Assembly: GCA_030144725.1 (NCBI GenBank)
Contig: JASKMD010000020.1
Coordinates: 2,187,651-2,251,650, forward strand
DNA length: 64,000 bases
Direction of reading: 5' to 3'
Origin: Haematococcus lacustris
Taxonomy: Eukaryota; Chlorophyta; Chlorophyceae; Chlamydomonadales; Haematococcaceae
Shown: one piece after another, positions 45,869 through 57,800 of the stretch
How positions within the stretch are numbered: the stretch's first letter is position 1
How the letters are laid out: every line of letters starts with the position of its first letter
Made by a program: the position numbers and the translations under genes
Notes under the pieces: generated by a model
Databases searched by the model: none
What the model was told of the DNA's origin: nothing
What the model saw: only the letters and a program-made list of their open reading frames with translations

Positions 45869-48800
45869 CTGAGCGACACGTTGTATAGCCAGTTAGGTAG
45901 TAGATAACTGGCGGTCCGAGAGCATTATGCGAAAATAATGGCCGAGGCCGAGGTGGCGCGGACATACATCCCGAGGCGCAGCCGAGGGATGTATGGTAGC
46001 AGAGCCGAGGACGAGACCATTAGTTCGCATAATTCGCGAGGTCAAGGCGGTTATCTAGTATATTTGAGGTTCCCCAATCCCGTAACCGCCCCCATCCCCC
46101 GTTGACCAACACCGTATATCCCGTTGACCAACGCTTTCACCAACCCTTCTCAACACAGCCGCTCTATAAACGCTTCCCGACACTGATTGCGAGAATCGTA
46201 CTTTGCCGCTCGACAGTTATCAATTGCCGCTCGACCATTATCAAAAAGTGCACTTTGCCGCTCGACCATTATGCGTTGCCGCTCGACCATTATGCTTTGC
46301 CGCTCGACCATTATGCGTTGCCGGTCGACACACATCGACTAGCCTATAACCTCATCCCTCTCCTAAGCGGCTTACTCCGACCTGAAAAACGACGAAAGAC
46401 GTAGCTTCTAGTCAACATGCCAGCCTGGCACTTAAAAGTAGACATGCCAGCCCGGCAATTTGTTCGATAAGCTATCGCGTAGCGTCGCATGGGTACGTTG
46501 AGGTTGCATCAGTAGCGGAAGGAAGTTGTTTTTGAAAAACTCGCGACTTGCAAGTTGCGCTAGCACACTCGCGACTTGCGCCTCACTTGCGGAACACGCG
46601 GATCTGGCTGCTAGCACTTTGCGGCCTTGGTAAACTGACCCGACTTATGGAAAAATATTGACGCCTATATTTTTCCCTATACCTTTAATATGGAGCAGGT
46701 AGGGAGCAGTTAGGGAGCACCCACATCACAGCGCCACGCTGACAGCCAGTTAGGGAGCAGGTAGACTAGCTACCATGAGGCTGAGGCTGAGCCTCAGGTT
46801 GAGGATGGGGCTGACACTGAGGCTGAGGCTGAGGCTGGGGCTGAGACTGAGACTGAGACTGAGACTGAGGCTGGGGCAGAGACTGAGGCTGAGGCTGAGG
46901 CTGGGGCTGAGACTGAGGCCCACCCCTGGGACCTGGCCTGAACTTTGACCCAAGCAAGAGTAAGTGGCGCAGTGACCCGTGATGAGCTTGCTCAATGAGG
47001 TGCGCTTGCTCAATAGCTACTGTTGGGTCCAATTAAGGATTACGGAGACATGGAAGCCACAGAGCCTGGTAAGGACACGTCACCCGCAGCAATCATCAGC
47101 CTCGTGAAGCACATCAATCACGGTGCCACAACAGGTTACTGACCTGGCCCTTGACCTGAATGCCTCCTGTAGAGCGTAGGGGCTCATGTGGCAGCAGCCG
47201 AGCAGTGGCAGCAGACAACTGGATGCGTCCAGGGATGCAGGTGGACTCCTGCAGGTGGCAGCACAGGGGGCCATGATGATGGTGGCCCATGATGATGGTG
47301 GCACCACTCCGTTGTGACAATCAGCGTGGTGTGGATGCTTGGGCTTGCCCATTAGTATACTGGGCATAAGAAATGATGACACCATGCTCACGGTGAAGAC
47401 CCACGGAGGTAGGCCGGCGTAGACATTCCTATACTATACTCTTATACTATACTATCTACATACATATACACACATATATATATATTTGTGTATAATGATT
47501 TTTGCTATTACTATATACTATGAACCACCAAGGCCCCTGGCTCAATCCCAAGCCTGTCCAGCCCATCCACAACCAGCCACCACCAGATGTATCACCAGGG
47601 CCCAGCAGCCCCTCCATGACAGTCCATGTGCAGTCCACATGGCGCACTTGATGCCAGGCATGACAAGACACGTCGCTGACCACATTCAATGCCCGCACAT
47701 GGTGATGTTGACATGGTGCAGCTGCAGGAACACTGCAGTGACACTAGTGCTGAACAAGTGGTGTGCTGGGACCACGCACCATCCTGGACGCCACGTTCAT
47801 CGTGTCGCCGCTGCAAAGGCAATCAGGCACACCAATACACATGCCAAGGTTTGTCGCGGTGTGCTCCATTGTGTGTGCTCCACACTGTGAGAGCAGGTCA
47901 CTGATGCCAGCACAGGTTCTCCCTCGTTGGCATGCAAGGTCTGGCAACAGCGGAGGGAGCAGTTGAAGACTGAGCAGCGCCAGATCAGAGCTGTCCCGCA
48001 TACTTCCCTATCCCGCATACTTCACTCCTGTGAGAATAAGCAGTGCTAGGTCTGCCTAGCCAACACTCACAACACGGCGAATTTTGGGATCTTCTGGCCA
48101 ATCTGCACAAAAGAAGTAGCACAGGGACCAAACTTTGCACACACAGCAGACCTAGCAGCACCAGCAGGGAGTTAAGCCATGTAGTACAGACAGGCTATAA
48201 GCCAGCTCATTCAGGTCAGGTCAGGACAGGTCAGGGCCAGTGCTAGAGGCATATGAAGGCAAAGGGTGTGAGCTCGCAACTCACCAGCCCTGACACGCAA
48301 TTGCCGGTGTGCATGCCGATACGAATGACCACCGGCTGATTATTGTGTGGGGTCATCACCTGCAAAACAGGCCACTGACCAGTGTTATGCCTTCAAACAG
48401 TCAGGCTTCACAATGCTGTAAGGTGTGGGCAATGCCTGGACAAGCTCGTGAAGCTAGCCTAGAACATAATGGCACTCCAATAGTTTGTTCAGCAGGTCTT
48501 ATACACAATGGAGGTTCTGGCAGGGTCCCCTAAAGGGCAGTACAAGAGCGGGTTTTGCTCTGGCTCGTGAGAGGCCATGCGCAGTAAGGGGTGGTGAGGT
48601 CAAGGAAATACACAGTCTAGTACAACCTCAGGTTAAAGGAGAGGGTTAGAGGAGAGGGTCGGAGGAGAGGGTCAGAGGAGAGGGTCAGAGGAGAGGGTCA
48701 GAGGAGAAAGACGGCAAAACTATACAAGCAAGCTGGTACAGCAATGGATGCCCAATTGGCCAATGGATGCCCAATTGGCCAGCCATAGGTGGGCGAAAGT

Positions 48801-51800
48801 GTGCAGGGTCACACCAATCTGGCCCATGAAGTAAACCCTGCAGACACTGCACTTGCCACTTGTCTCTATACAACCCACTGTGTGACAATACAGCCCACTC
48901 TGTGACAACACAGCTCATTCTGTGACGATACAATCCATTGTGTCACTGCACCAGATCGTGTCTGATCTGGTGTCGTGTTCCAGGTTGGTCTGACGGATCG
49001 GTTTCTTCGCACCGTCTTTGATGCAGCCATCATGTCCTTGGCAAAGGCCATCACCCGGGAAGCACTGTCCACTGGGTCATGCTCCTGCAGCACCTCTGTG
49101 AAGCCATCATCCTGGACGCCCTGCGCTATGCAACACACACCAGAGGCAGTCAGGCAGCCAGGCTAGCATGTTTTCAGCCAGGTCAGAGCAGCATACAAGT
49201 GGTGATGAGGTATTGCAGAATCCACGATGGTAGAGCGGTAATTGCTCACGATGTAGCAATCCTATAATCGTATGAACCATATGTACGGTGTTATTTAAAA
49301 AAATGAAGAGTGACGCCTAGCAGAAGCAGACTGCACCTCAACAGTGGGCCACCAGGACCAGGCACCAAAACAAGTGTCCGAGTTATTGAGCCCATGTGTG
49401 CCAGGCAGCAGCTCTAGTGAAAGTTAAGAGCAGGTGGCTACAGCAGCGGCAGCTCCCCTCTCAGCCCTGGGCTTGCCACTTAAGTTCAGAGGTATTGCTT
49501 GTGGATCACGCCTTATGCATCTAGTACCTCCACTGTGTGTCTCCGCACCTGGCTGCATGGTCCACTCTTGTTGTTGGGCAAGCCCAGGATGCCGCCAGCC
49601 ACGATGTAACAGCTGCAGCAACACAACCGACTGGTCAAGGGAGCCCTGCAGCTGCGCACTTGTGTGATGATGATGTGCTTGACAACAACCTGCAGCTCTA
49701 GGCCCACACAAGCATGAACACACATCCTGCAGCGAGCTGTTATCAGCTGACAATTACTGCATGTATGTCATGCCAGTTCTAGGCTATAGCATTCTCACAG
49801 TGAAGGTGGAAGGCGCCCATGCCATGTGTGTGGGAGGTACTCCACACAGACAACACACCACCATCAGTGAGGGGACCTAATTCTGCCTTTGCATGGTACT
49901 TGCTGGCGGCTGGGCTGTTAACGGAGGTGCTGCTTGTGCTATGGATGCAATGTGCAAAGCGCAGCAATGCAACCTGTCCTGTTGGGCTACTCACTCGCCA
50001 GCCGTCTCCACCTTCATCACGCCTGCAGCAAACACATAGGACTACGTGGCTCAACTTGTGCCACGCTGTGCGGTGCTGTGCCAACCAGAACCGGGGCACT
50101 CATACTGATAACAATTCTATCCTTCACCCTCTACCAACAACAATCCTACAGAGGGGCAAGGGGCAGGGCACCTAGTGGGCTGGTCAATGTTACCCCCATG
50201 CCAGTGTTTAGTATATGCTCCCAATGCAAGCTCACCTCCACTTGGCCTGCCAGGTGCCATGAGCAGTGTGTGTCTCGTGTGCCGTGCAGCTGGAGGAGGA
50301 GGTGTCTCAGTGGCAGTGGGGAGCACACAAGCAGAAGCACAAGCATGCGGGGTGGGTGAGGGGCCAATGCCGTGCTGCAGGCCTGCCACAGGTGGTGGAG
50401 AGTCCCAGTAGCGGCAAGCCAATAGATAGGCAGCGCAGCAAGGTGGTGAAAGTGGATGAGTTCTGCACCAGCCCGTTTAGCTCAGCTGTGGACAGCCCCA
50501 AACCCTGTGAGGAGCAGCTAGCCCACCAGGCCTGCAGGCTGGATGCCCCAGCTGGTCAGGTGCAGAACCGCCTATTGCGGTCAGCGGTGGAGCTGTGCTC
50601 AAGGCCTCGAAGCTCAGCGGCTTCAACAGGCTCCAAGAAGCTACGAGACCAAGTACCCAAGGCCCAGGCTTGGCAGACTGTAGCACAGTAGTGTGTGCCA
50701 TGCCTGAGCTGTTGCTTCCATAAGATCATGTGCCCCTTGCTTTGATGGCTGCGATGGCTGTAGGGGCTTTGATGTCCCTACACCTTCAGGGGTTCAGTAT
50801 AAGGGAGGCACGCCAGGCACTGCTGGTCTGTCTGCCAGTCCTCGGCCAGGCTCCTTAAACTAGGCGGCGAGGATGCACTGGTTTGCTAGCAATGATGTGT
50901 GCCATACACAACAGGCATGGTAAGCCTGCAACCTGATATGTTGCAACAATGATGGCAGTGCCATGTTCATAATGTGTCCGCCTCCTCCTCTGCCGCCATC
51001 ACCCCCGCCTCAGGGTTGTGGCAACCACAGTCATATGATCATGATGTGTGATGTGCAAGGGGTGTGAGCTGCTGTGATCAAGATCTGACCGCTGTGGGGC
51101 TCACCATGCTTATCACAGAGGGAGTCAAACAGAGCAAACAGCGTGTTCAAGAACACCATGACCGCCTCTGGGGGGACCTCCTTGCTGAGGGCTGTGAAGC
51201 CAACGATGCTGCAAGCGAAACGGGCAAGCACAGGTCTCAGGTTTGGACACTAAGTCAAGGCATTGGAGCATGACTCAGGGCTCAGGACAGGGGCCCCGGG
51301 CATTTCACTCATCAGAGTGTCCGAGCTCTGAGATGGTCAGCTCAGGCTCATTGGGTGGGACTTAGCTAGTTTTTGTCAATGTTTTGGTCACAGTCGACGT
51401 GCTACACCCGCCAGACTGGGTGGTGGGATGCTGCGCCAGAACTCACTCCATGAACAGGAGGGTGACATCTTGGTGCTGGCGGGCTAGCTGTGCCATCTGT
51501 TGAGGCGCACTGACACTCTTGTTGGTGGAGAGGTACTCCACAACTGCACCACACCAAGCTCCTGCCAGGCTCCATCAAACAGATCGATAAGCAGGGAGAT
51601 GTTGGCAAATGCTGAGATAGAGAGCCCCTCCCTTGACATTGCACTTACTATGGCGTGGGAACAGGTTGGCAGCCGTGTTCAGCTGTGTCTCTGCAACAAG
51701 CAGGCAAGCAGGGCAGCCAGCAATGGCATTGATGAAGCATGCTTGGTGCTGCTGAGGGTTTGACAATTCCATATGCTGGCTCTGCTCCAATACAGGCCAT

Positions 51801-54800
51801 ACACCTACCCAACCTCAACCCAGATTGCACTGTTAGGTTGTGTCAGTGGGAAATCACTGGCGCTTGATTACCGACACGACTGATGCTCTACACCATGCCT
51901 ACAACTGCCCCGCCGTTTCCATGTAGCGTTGAGGCTGCAGCTGCGAAGCTTACCAACAAGGTCAGCCAGCAGGGCCTCCATCTGAGCCCATGCACTGGTG
52001 TCCTGCTGCACCACCAGCAGGCCTGGCTCGCCTGTGGTCGGGTGCATGATGGCCTGCAGCACCGCAGAGCACACACACAGAAGACAAGGGGTCCCCTCAT
52101 GTAACTGAGGCTCATGGGGTCTGGTTGGGAAGCGTGAGGTTAGGCCCAACAGAAAAGGCTGGACCACAGCAGTAATGGGAACAAAGTGCAGCAGCCAGCA
52201 GGGGGACAGACAAGTACATCCTCACTAGGACCACAATTACCCACAGTTGCTGCAAGTCGTTTCAGGCTACCTACCAAAGACATCACATGGCCATGCATAT
52301 ACAATTCTTGCCAGGGCAGCCCATCACTGTGTACCTTGCGAAGTAGCATGTGGGGTTGTGGCTGCTTGTGCAGGGCGCATCACATGCCACCTAACCCAAC
52401 AGCAACAACCAGCCATGCGGACAGCAGAGCAATTGAATCTGATGCTGTAGGGAAGCTTCCAATGCCAAAAGCCCCCGATCAGCTCGCAGTGCTTCACACC
52501 AAAAGCTGTCAGCCACAGCAACGCCCCTACCTTGACTGTCACTTGGATGTTCTCAACCCCGGGTTGACGGAGCAGCACTAGGCCGGGTGGGAGGGCACCA
52601 GCCCCTGCGGCCTGCTCTGTGCCAGACAATGATGGTGGGGAAGGTAGGGGCAGGTCTTGGACAGGCAGCTTGGCCTTCGTGGAGCGCATGTTTGACCTGC
52701 CGCCCTGCAGCATGCATGGTGCGCCGACCTCGTGGTGATGACGCATGGGCCCTGCAAGCAGGAAGGAGGCACAGGTCAAGCAGGGCAGCTGTGCCTTTTA
52801 GTAAAACATGTGTGTGCGTATGGGACACAACAGCCCTTGCGCTGGGTTATGTGCACCCTTGCTCTCATGTCAGTCATCCTTTCTCGCCTTTCTCACACAC
52901 ATTGCACGTGTGCAACATGAAGCTACATAAGTTAGCGATGATGTTTTGCTAAACTGAACCTCAGGTTGGTTTGATGCCCTAAAAACCCAAGATGCATCAT
53001 GCATCATGCACCATGCAAGGAAAGCTATGGATACTGTCTAGTATTCTGGCAAACCGATGACTTTTGCTTGCGCCACTCTCTGCAACTTGGCTTGCGCCAT
53101 GGCATGAGTGGTGGGTGAGCTGGAACATGACTAGTCACAACCAGGCACCACTGCTGAGGAGCCATGGCAATGACAGATCGGGGATCCATGGGGGTTGAGG
53201 GATGAGTGATGTGATGACAAACGCATCATGTTTGGCACAGGGGGCAAGGTTTCACGCAGTGTGCTGGTGGTGTGCAATCCTGAACAATTACCTCGAGGTG
53301 CATCTTGGTGGAGCACGCTTATCGCCTGCATCAAAAAACACAATGCCCCCCTGGTAGCTGCAGATAACATAGACAATGGTTAAGACAACTTTAGCATGGA
53401 GCACATGGACGTGCAGCATCTTAGGTAGCACCACAGGCAGTAATGCTATGAGGAAGGTGGTGTGTCGCTGGTGCATTGCGCAGCTGTTTTTAGACTGGAG
53501 GTCTTAGTGTGCCAATGCTGTGTCCACAGGTTCAGGCACTGCTCACCTGGGCTGCTGTGTCCATAACTGGCTGCTCCATAGACAGTTGAAAGGCGCTGCG
53601 CAGCGTGCTGTCATTGGCAGGCTGGGTGCCACGGGCTGGGAGGTGGTGAGGGGAAGTTGGTGGCCATGCCAGGGCAGCAACCCCAGTTGGTGCTGACGGC
53701 ATGGTCCCAGACCCCTCTGGGTTCACCTCTGCCTTAGGCTTGGCAAGGTTTGAAGGTGGTGGCAAGGCCTGTGGCACAACTGTCAGGGACAGAGGCAAGG
53801 TCACAGCTGGTCCCGAGGGAGTCGACTTCCCAGACAGCTCTAGCCCCGGGGCGACAGCCAAGCCCTGGCCAGGCCACTTGGGCTCAGCTGTTGTGGTGCA
53901 ACCAGAGTCAGGCCCACAGGCTGCTGGTGCCACTGACGCTGGGACGGCACCGTGTGTCTGGAAAGCGGGGGGGCCAGACATTGCGTGGTGCTCAACCTGC
54001 AGCAGTGGCAGTAGTGTCCAACAGTGTAAGGCGTGAGAGCAGTAGGCCTCGCTCAAGCTTGGTGAATGACACGTCAGCACTTTGGACTCATGATTATCAT
54101 CGCCATCATCATTACATGGCATTCATATGTTTGAAGTCCAAATGTATACTGCCAGCAGTGCTGCAGCACATACAGCTCAAGGCTGACGACGCTTCGGCTA
54201 ACAACAACGGATGCAGAGCAGGCAGGTGGTGTTATACACATCCACACACAAACCAGCCTTCATGTCATCAGCTTCAGGCTGTTGAGTAACATGTTGTGCG
54301 ATGTAAATGCACCCCATACAGCTTGGCAAGGAGCCCCAGTGGGGCCTGGCAAACCCAGCAGGTCTGTTACTTACGCGGCCTTGGGGTCAGGCACCTGCTT
54401 TGGGTCATAATTAGGGTACGCCATAAGCAGGGTATAATTCGACTTTTAGGTTGGCGGTCGCTCCCTAGTCATAATCCCACACCCCAACAAGTGCATGCAG
54501 CCATGGATGCAAAATGAAAACAGCCCAGCACATGCAAGCAATGCTTGAGGCAGAACAGCAGGTGATGATGTGCCTCTGCTGATACTGTCAATGTCTGGCA
54601 TTAGTAGCAGGATGGTGGACATGGGGTAGGGGGCAGCCATTGGCCCCACACCGATCCCCTGGCTCACAATGCCATCAACCTGGCTGACGGCCTTATATAG
54701 CCACTGCGAGTTCCGAAAGCTGGCAGCAGGGGGTGTAGCCACCACCGATGTCAGATATGCATTTGCACCCTTTGTGAGTTGTGTCTGTGGTTTTTACCTG

Positions 54801-57800
54801 CTGTGTCTGGTCCCTGCCTTTCACCGTGCTTTGTCTGGAACATTGTCCATCGACAGTGATGTCGACACATAGAAGGGCGGCCCCATGGACAACATGCATG
54901 ACCCATTACATGCAGCCAGACAGTCCAGGCTCACACCCACCGAGTGATAGCGCTGGATTGCCGCAGCTGGGGTGCCTTCTTCCCAGGCAGGGTTCATGAC
55001 CAGGGACATGCGGCGGTAAGCTCTGGCCGTGGGCTGGGAACTTGCGGCCTCTGGTGACTTGAACCCAGCCCGGCTAGCAACCTGCTCATCGAACTCATCA
55101 TCGTCTGCGTGCTCCTGCACGGTCCAGCAGCCAAGTTGCACAGCAAAGGGCAGGATGGAGCACCACATAGTCATCAATACACATCAACACTGAGCAGGCC
55201 TCCTCAGCTGTGACCCATGCATGACCCAAACCCCAGACCCAGCGAGTTAGCTGGTGTACTGCCCTCAAGGACCCCTGTCCTCCGCATCGTGACACTGTGA
55301 TGCTCTGCATACTGTATACTGTGGTCTTATACAGGGTCACAGTCATTCTGCCAGTTCTGCTCCCCAACTGCATCCTTTTCTACAAAGTAGTGGTTGCCTT
55401 GCCAGACAATGCCAATCAGTTCGTGCTCTGCGGCCAGTGCTGTACAACCCCATTTCCTTCCTTCTCTTCTCTAGCATGTGCCATGCCCGTTTCAACCAGA
55501 CCCCTGCTTCTGACCAGCATGGCATCAAGAGTACGGCCTGATTCATCTCACTCACTGAGGGCATGGCATCAGCATTGTAGCCTGCGTCCAGGCTCCCTGT
55601 GTTGTCGCCAGAGGCCAAGATGAGCCCCAACATGGAGGCAGTCTTTGTGCGGCGCCGCATGCGCTCTCGCAGTAGCTTTCCCCGCGCTTGTGCTGCAGAG
55701 AGCTGGGCCGGCTGGGCCTGGGCCAGGTGCGCCTGGCCCTGCGCAGTCAAGCATGCCCACTCCAGCATTGCACACACGGCACTGTGGGACTGACTGCCTC
55801 TCCTGCTGTGTGCTGTGTCGTGCTGTGTGCTGTGTTGTGCCCACGCAGGGAATCCCTGAAGCTCTGCCAGGCAAGGCAGGCAGCTCTGCCAGGCAAGGGC
55901 ATGGAGCACCCTGAGCTGGGCTACAAGCGGGTGCGAGACAAGCCACCCAAGGCCCAGCAGCAGCAGTAGAAGCAGCAGCAGCCTGCTGGGGCACAGTAGT
56001 GTGTGTCCCCCTTTGAGCTGTCATCAGCTCACAATCGGTGTGTGTCAGTCATGCCACCTCTAGACTATAGCCCTGTCACAGGGGTCTGGCAATAGTGTAG
56101 GTGGTAGGCGGCCGTGCAATGTGCCATGGGCATGGGAACATAACTCCACACAGCCCCATATCACCATCCTCAGTGGTCCCTAGTGGTCCCAAGTGGTCCA
56201 ACTCAAATGCAGGCCCTAGTGAGGGACCAGGGGGCTGACTGCCTCCCCATGATTGAGCTGCCCTTGAGCACTGCACTCAGCATTTTTGAGTGTGGCTTAG
56301 CTGACACCCAGGTATTCTCACAGCCTCAACCAAGACGCTTGAGCACCAGCCACACGCCCACAGCTTGTGAGCCCAGCCTGCCAACCCAGCTTGTGTGCAG
56401 TGAGCAGGTGTGCAGTGTGCTAGTGGCAGGTACAGAGGTGGCTCTGGCTTGCTGCCACAAGCACCAGACCAGGCCAGGGACGCACCGACAGACTGTCTGC
56501 AGTCTCAGTCACTGAAAGCCCACAACAGTCCACAGCTTCAGGGGCGGGTAGACAGTCCATGGAACACTGGGCCTGGGTCTGGCACCTCCTGGCTGGTGAG
56601 CGATGCGGGCTGCCAGCTGGCTTGCTGCTTGGGCTGCCCACAGGCTGCACACTGCTGCGTGTGTTGAGGGTGCGCTGTGTTGGGCTGCCACTGTTGTTTA
56701 AAGGAGGCCTGCCACTCATCAAGTAGGAAGACGCAGGTTCGCTGTCAGCCCACCGGATAGTGCTGTCACGGGCGCTGGAGGTCTTGCCGAGAGCGTCATG
56801 CTTGGAGCTGCTGGTCAGCTGAGGGGTTAATTGACTGCATGTGTGCACTGTGTGCCACAGCCCAGGCAATGCCTCACATTGATGTTCACTCAATGTTGAA
56901 GATGATCCACTCATATGTATGAAGCTGTCAGCATGTGGCGGTGCAGGCTGCAGTGCCGCCGTGGCGTTAGGTGAAGACGCAAGTGGCACTCCAGATGGCG
57001 CCTTATCCATACTGTCGTGCTTCACCAGTGCCTCCGACTTTAAGTCGTGCCTGAATAGGGTTCCTTGCCAAGTGAGGCCTTGAGCTACGCACACCAAGAC
57101 TTCATTCATGGCACTTGCATCATCTCCCAAAATATGGTACAGGCAGCTGGTGTGTGGAGTAGAACCGGCATAAGGGACTCCTTCCACAAACAAGAGCCTG
57201 TTCCCGGAAACATCCAGGACGCATGTACTGTACGGCACCTGGCGGAGGATAAGGGCATCATTGCTGAGATGATGACGCAGGTCGAGGAAATGGGCTGTCC
57301 TGAGTCACCTGCTGCAGAATTTCCTCCGCCCATCCTGCGGTATGCTGGACTGCGGCATACTTGCGGTCTTGCCGGCCACGGGTTTCCTGCACCCAAAGAA
57401 CCCACAAGCTGTGCTACAACCTGGGGCTGGTCGTGAGATACAGGCTGTACATGTTGGTCGCACCTCGTCAATCAGATTTGCTCCACACAAGACACGCTGC
57501 AGCAGGCGATGAACACCCATAGCGCTTGCTGAGATGTTGTAGGGAACGGGTTGCTAAATGTTATGCATGGCAGCGTATCCAGTAAATCGGAGCCCAAGTG
57601 CGGGTACCAGAGCACGTTTTCATAACCATCACCTGTCTCCCGGAGTTATCGGCCCCAATGGGACATAGTGCATGCATGTGTTTGCGAAGTATGTAAAAAA
57701 CATTGCGCCCTGCCGCAATGATGTGCCGGCCCACTGCCATGATGACAAGAGTCAGGCAATGCATCCAGTGCAGGGCAATGCAGCCACACAGCCTCACAGC

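Larger units (their letters stand above)
49734..56180. repeat. paired repeat fragments in cyclase introns
   Basis: Sequence around 49734-49860 (GAGCTGTTATCAGCT through CACCACCATCAGTG) resembles 56014-56170. Sequence around 50630-50715 (ACCCAAGGCCCAG, CACAGTAGTGTGTG) resembles 55925-56020. All four fragments lie in introns of the minus-strand cyclase gene, so a diverged repeat was copied there. A plus-strand frame ending at 50691 is probably part of that repeat and not a nested gene. Confidence 0.45.

Noticed and set aside
47456..47698. Minus-strand frame in the duplicated segment as the cyclase exon after TMNVASRM
   Set aside because: Exon 47248-47144 (ESTCIPGRIQLS) is the expected continuation and is phase-matched; the intervening frame has no cyclase similarity.
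49228..49262. Minus-strand DCYI-coding piece with GTGAGC donor near 49250, and a TASGVCCIAQ reading just 5' of 49120
   Set aside because: Both look like the cyclase GDCYIVAGG motif, but neither is in phase. Exon 49612-49549 encodes CYIVAGG with correct acceptor and phase to both neighbours.
50266..50691. 141-codon plus-strand ORF as a gene nested in a cyclase intron
   Set aside because: Its end resembles another intronic segment at about 55.9 kb, so it is more likely part of a diverged repeat; no start or partner exon is evident.
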